Positions 1 through 64,000 of a stretch of DNA of 64,000 nt are shown one piece after another. Every line of letters starts with the position of its first letter. The stretch's first letter is position 1. The stretch comes from Crambe crambe (taxonomy: Eukaryota; Porifera; Demospongiae; Poecilosclerida; Crambeidae), in the NCBI GenBank assembly GCA_963924555.1, contig OZ004596.1, positions 1,922,001-1,986,000 on the forward strand. Reading direction: 5' to 3'. The position numbers and the translations under genes are program-made. A model generated the notes under the pieces. The model saw only the letters and a program-made list of their open reading frames with translations, did not search any database and had not been told where the DNA came from.

Positions 1-760
1 AGTCAAGCTCTATACCCTCCCCTCCATTCCAATTCCCTCCCTCCAGTCCAGTGGTCCAGTCAGACACCCAGATACAAGTGGTGTCACTGGTGTATGGTAG
101 CTTTGAACCTGTATGTATGTACTTCCTATATACGTAGGATAGTTTTGTTTGGGGAGGGAGGGAGGTGGAATGGAGTGGAGGGTAGAGTTTGACTACATTT
201 GGATAGCTTTTACAAGCGGCAAACATACTTTCATCTAGTAGCTATAGATTGTATGGCCTTACCATTTTTTGTGCAAAGACAACAAGTACGTGTCATTCAG
301 GATGATATGCACTTCTAGTGGTAAGCAAATTACCAGTAATTACTGCAATTACTAATATTACATCTTCCCTCATCAGTTCACCTGCCTAATTGCAGTAGTT
401 TATACATCTGAGCATGTGCAGACTATTACTGGGGAAGATGTAATATTAGAAATTGCAGTAATTACTGGTAGTTTACCACTAGAAGTGCATATCACCCTGC
501 ATACCTCTGAATGACACTTGTTGTCTTGCACAAAAAATGGTAAGGCCATACAATCTATAGCTACTAGATGAAGGTATATATGTTTGCCACTATCCAAGTT
601 TAGTCAAACTCTACCCTCCCCTCCATTCCACTTTGTACAAAACTATCCTAGGAAGTACATACAGGTTCAAAGCTACCATACACCAGTGACGGTGTCTGAC
701 TGGACCACTGGACTGGAGGGAGAGAAGTGGAATGGAGGGGAGGGTATACAGAGCTTGACT
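1..760. repeat. Long palindrome (foldback element)
   Basis: Bases 1 to about 375 reappear as reverse complement at about 426-760, with a spacer of roughly 50 bp. Both arms hold the same order of blocks: CCCTCCCCTCCATTCCA, a GGTTCAAAGCTACCATACAC block, a GTATGGCCTTACCATTTTTT block and a TACTGCAATT-type block near the centre. The left arm may continue outside the window. Confidence 0.9.
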
Positions 761-774
761 AAAAATTTCCAACT

Positions 775-935
775 AGTGCACATTTATTTATTTTATGCTA
801 GTTCTTACAAGCAGCAAACATATAGCTACCTTCGTCTAGTAGCTAGATTGTATGGCCTTACCATTTTTTGTGCAAGACAACAAGTGTCATTAAGAGGTAT
901 GCAGGATGATATGCACTTCTAGTGGTAGACAAACT
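775..935. repeat. Third, direct partial copy of the 1-760 palindrome arm
   Basis: This segment repeats the inner half of the left arm (200-320): the CTTACAAGC-GCAAACATA block, GTATGGCCTTACCATTTTTT, AGACAACAAGT and GATGATATGCACTTCTAGTGG. It sits directly after the right arm, giving an arm / inverted arm / arm order. Confidence 0.85.
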
Positions 936-984
936 ACTAGTGTATGCAGCTACACTTCTACAATTTCGCATGTGTAAAGTGAAA

Positions 985-1036
985 GGGCAGTCCAGTAGTC
1001 CAGTCCAGTAGTCCAGTCCAGTAGTCCAGTCCACTG
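985..1036. repeat. Short tandem repeat, unit CCAGTCCAGTAGT
   Basis: About four imperfect copies of a 13-base unit in a row. A related block (CCAGTCCAGTGGTCCAGT) occurs in the palindrome at about 45-62, so the array may have grown from its end. Confidence 0.8.
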
Positions 1037-1086
1037 ATTGTATACACCCGGGTACTGGTTACAAAATTTGGAGGTATCTTCAATGA

Positions 1087-1341
1087 GTGACTGCAGTATT
1101 GCCCAGGAAAATGTTGATGAACTGGATCAATGAGCATCACATGTCCCTTAATGCCAAGAAATGCAAGTTCATGATAGTATTGAGGAAAACTTCAAAGTGG
1201 TGGTCAGATGTGCAATTAGATGAGCCAATTGAGAGAGCACTTTTAAAAAAATATTTGGGTGTATGGCTTAGCGATGATCTTAGTTGGTCACATCATATTG
1301 ATATTGTCACCACGAAAGCTACCAAACAAAAGCTGGGTTGA
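1087..1341 (+). pseudogene. Non-LTR retrotransposon (LINE) reverse transcriptase remnant
   Basis: About 84 codons resembling the C-terminal part of a LINE reverse transcriptase: a WINEHHMSLNAKKCKFM string followed by KKYLGVWLSDDLSWSHHI. In such elements the pattern is W-x(6)-LN-x-x-KC-x-x-M and then LGV-x-x-x-x-L-x-W. No catalytic site, endonuclease or 3' tail is present. It is antisense to the host gene. Confidence 0.6.
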
Positions 1342-1562
1342 AACTAAGTCTATTGGACAGAGACAAGTAACCAACCCCTATAATATCAAAGGGTTTTTAT
1401 GTTTTGGCAAATTAAAGATTCAATTTCACTATGTGGTGGGTGTATAGTATTATAAAAAATAAATAACACAGAATAACCACTATAACTATGAAAAAATGCA
1501 ACTACAACTATACTATATATACTTATATTATTAGACTATCAGTTTGTGCAATCCAAAAGTTT

Positions 1563-63909
<62,347 letters not shown>

Positions 63910-64000
63910 CTGCACATGTTACATGTTCAGTAGCATGACATAATATGTATGGTCATGGTCAAGCATATAAATTTCTGTTCCTGAGGCTCTATATATGAGA

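Overview
The window looks like animal nuclear DNA, most likely from a demosponge such as Amphimedon. The reasons are an AT-rich sequence, short GT-AG introns (often 50-100 bp), one large metazoan-type gene, and dense invertebrate-style transposons and MITEs. The species assignment is inference; no rRNA, tRNA or other species marker was recognised.

One host gene fills the whole minus strand. I could chain 37 exons from 63909 down to a stop codon at 1563. They encode about 3,145 residues, the C-terminal two thirds of an RNF213 (mysterin)-like giant AAA+ protein; the N-terminal part lies beyond the right edge. Two AAA modules are recognisable. The first has Walker A at 53409-53432 and Walker B at about 35045-35050. 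The second has Walker A at about 34064-34087 and Walker B at 33841-33858. The characteristic RNF213 segments follow, and the protein ends in a SAM-like domain. No cysteine/histidine cluster corresponding to the RING finger or RZ finger of vertebrate RNF213 is visible in any exon found. Splice phases agree throughout except between the exons at 10605-10724 and 9204-9496.

The introns hold most of the remaining content. From left to right: a long palindrome (1-760) and a LINE remnant; a 590-bp element with long TIRs and a 9-bp target duplication carrying a RecQ-helicase fragment (7661-8250); a tyrosine-recombinase (YR) retroelement of DIRS/Ngaro type (about 12.77-17.79 kb); a 384-bp GA microsatellite; a second, more decayed YR element of another lineage (36.9-40.6 kb); a 5' LTR with the start of a gag gene (42.05-42.52 kb); twin 490-bp repeats (44.4-45.5 kb); a 5.2-kb DNA transposon with roughly 270-bp inverted ends and a decayed protein with a nuclease-like region and a CXC domain (46.6-51.8 kb); a pogo-like MITE (52.8-53.3 kb); and a complete P-element-superfamily transposon (55431-60128) with an intact nine-exon transposase gene and a second gene on the opposite strand. 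Several MITE and hairpin families recur across the window.

Almost every transposon coding region reads on the plus strand, antisense to the host gene. That is what one expects if sense insertions carrying splice or polyadenylation signals are removed by selection.
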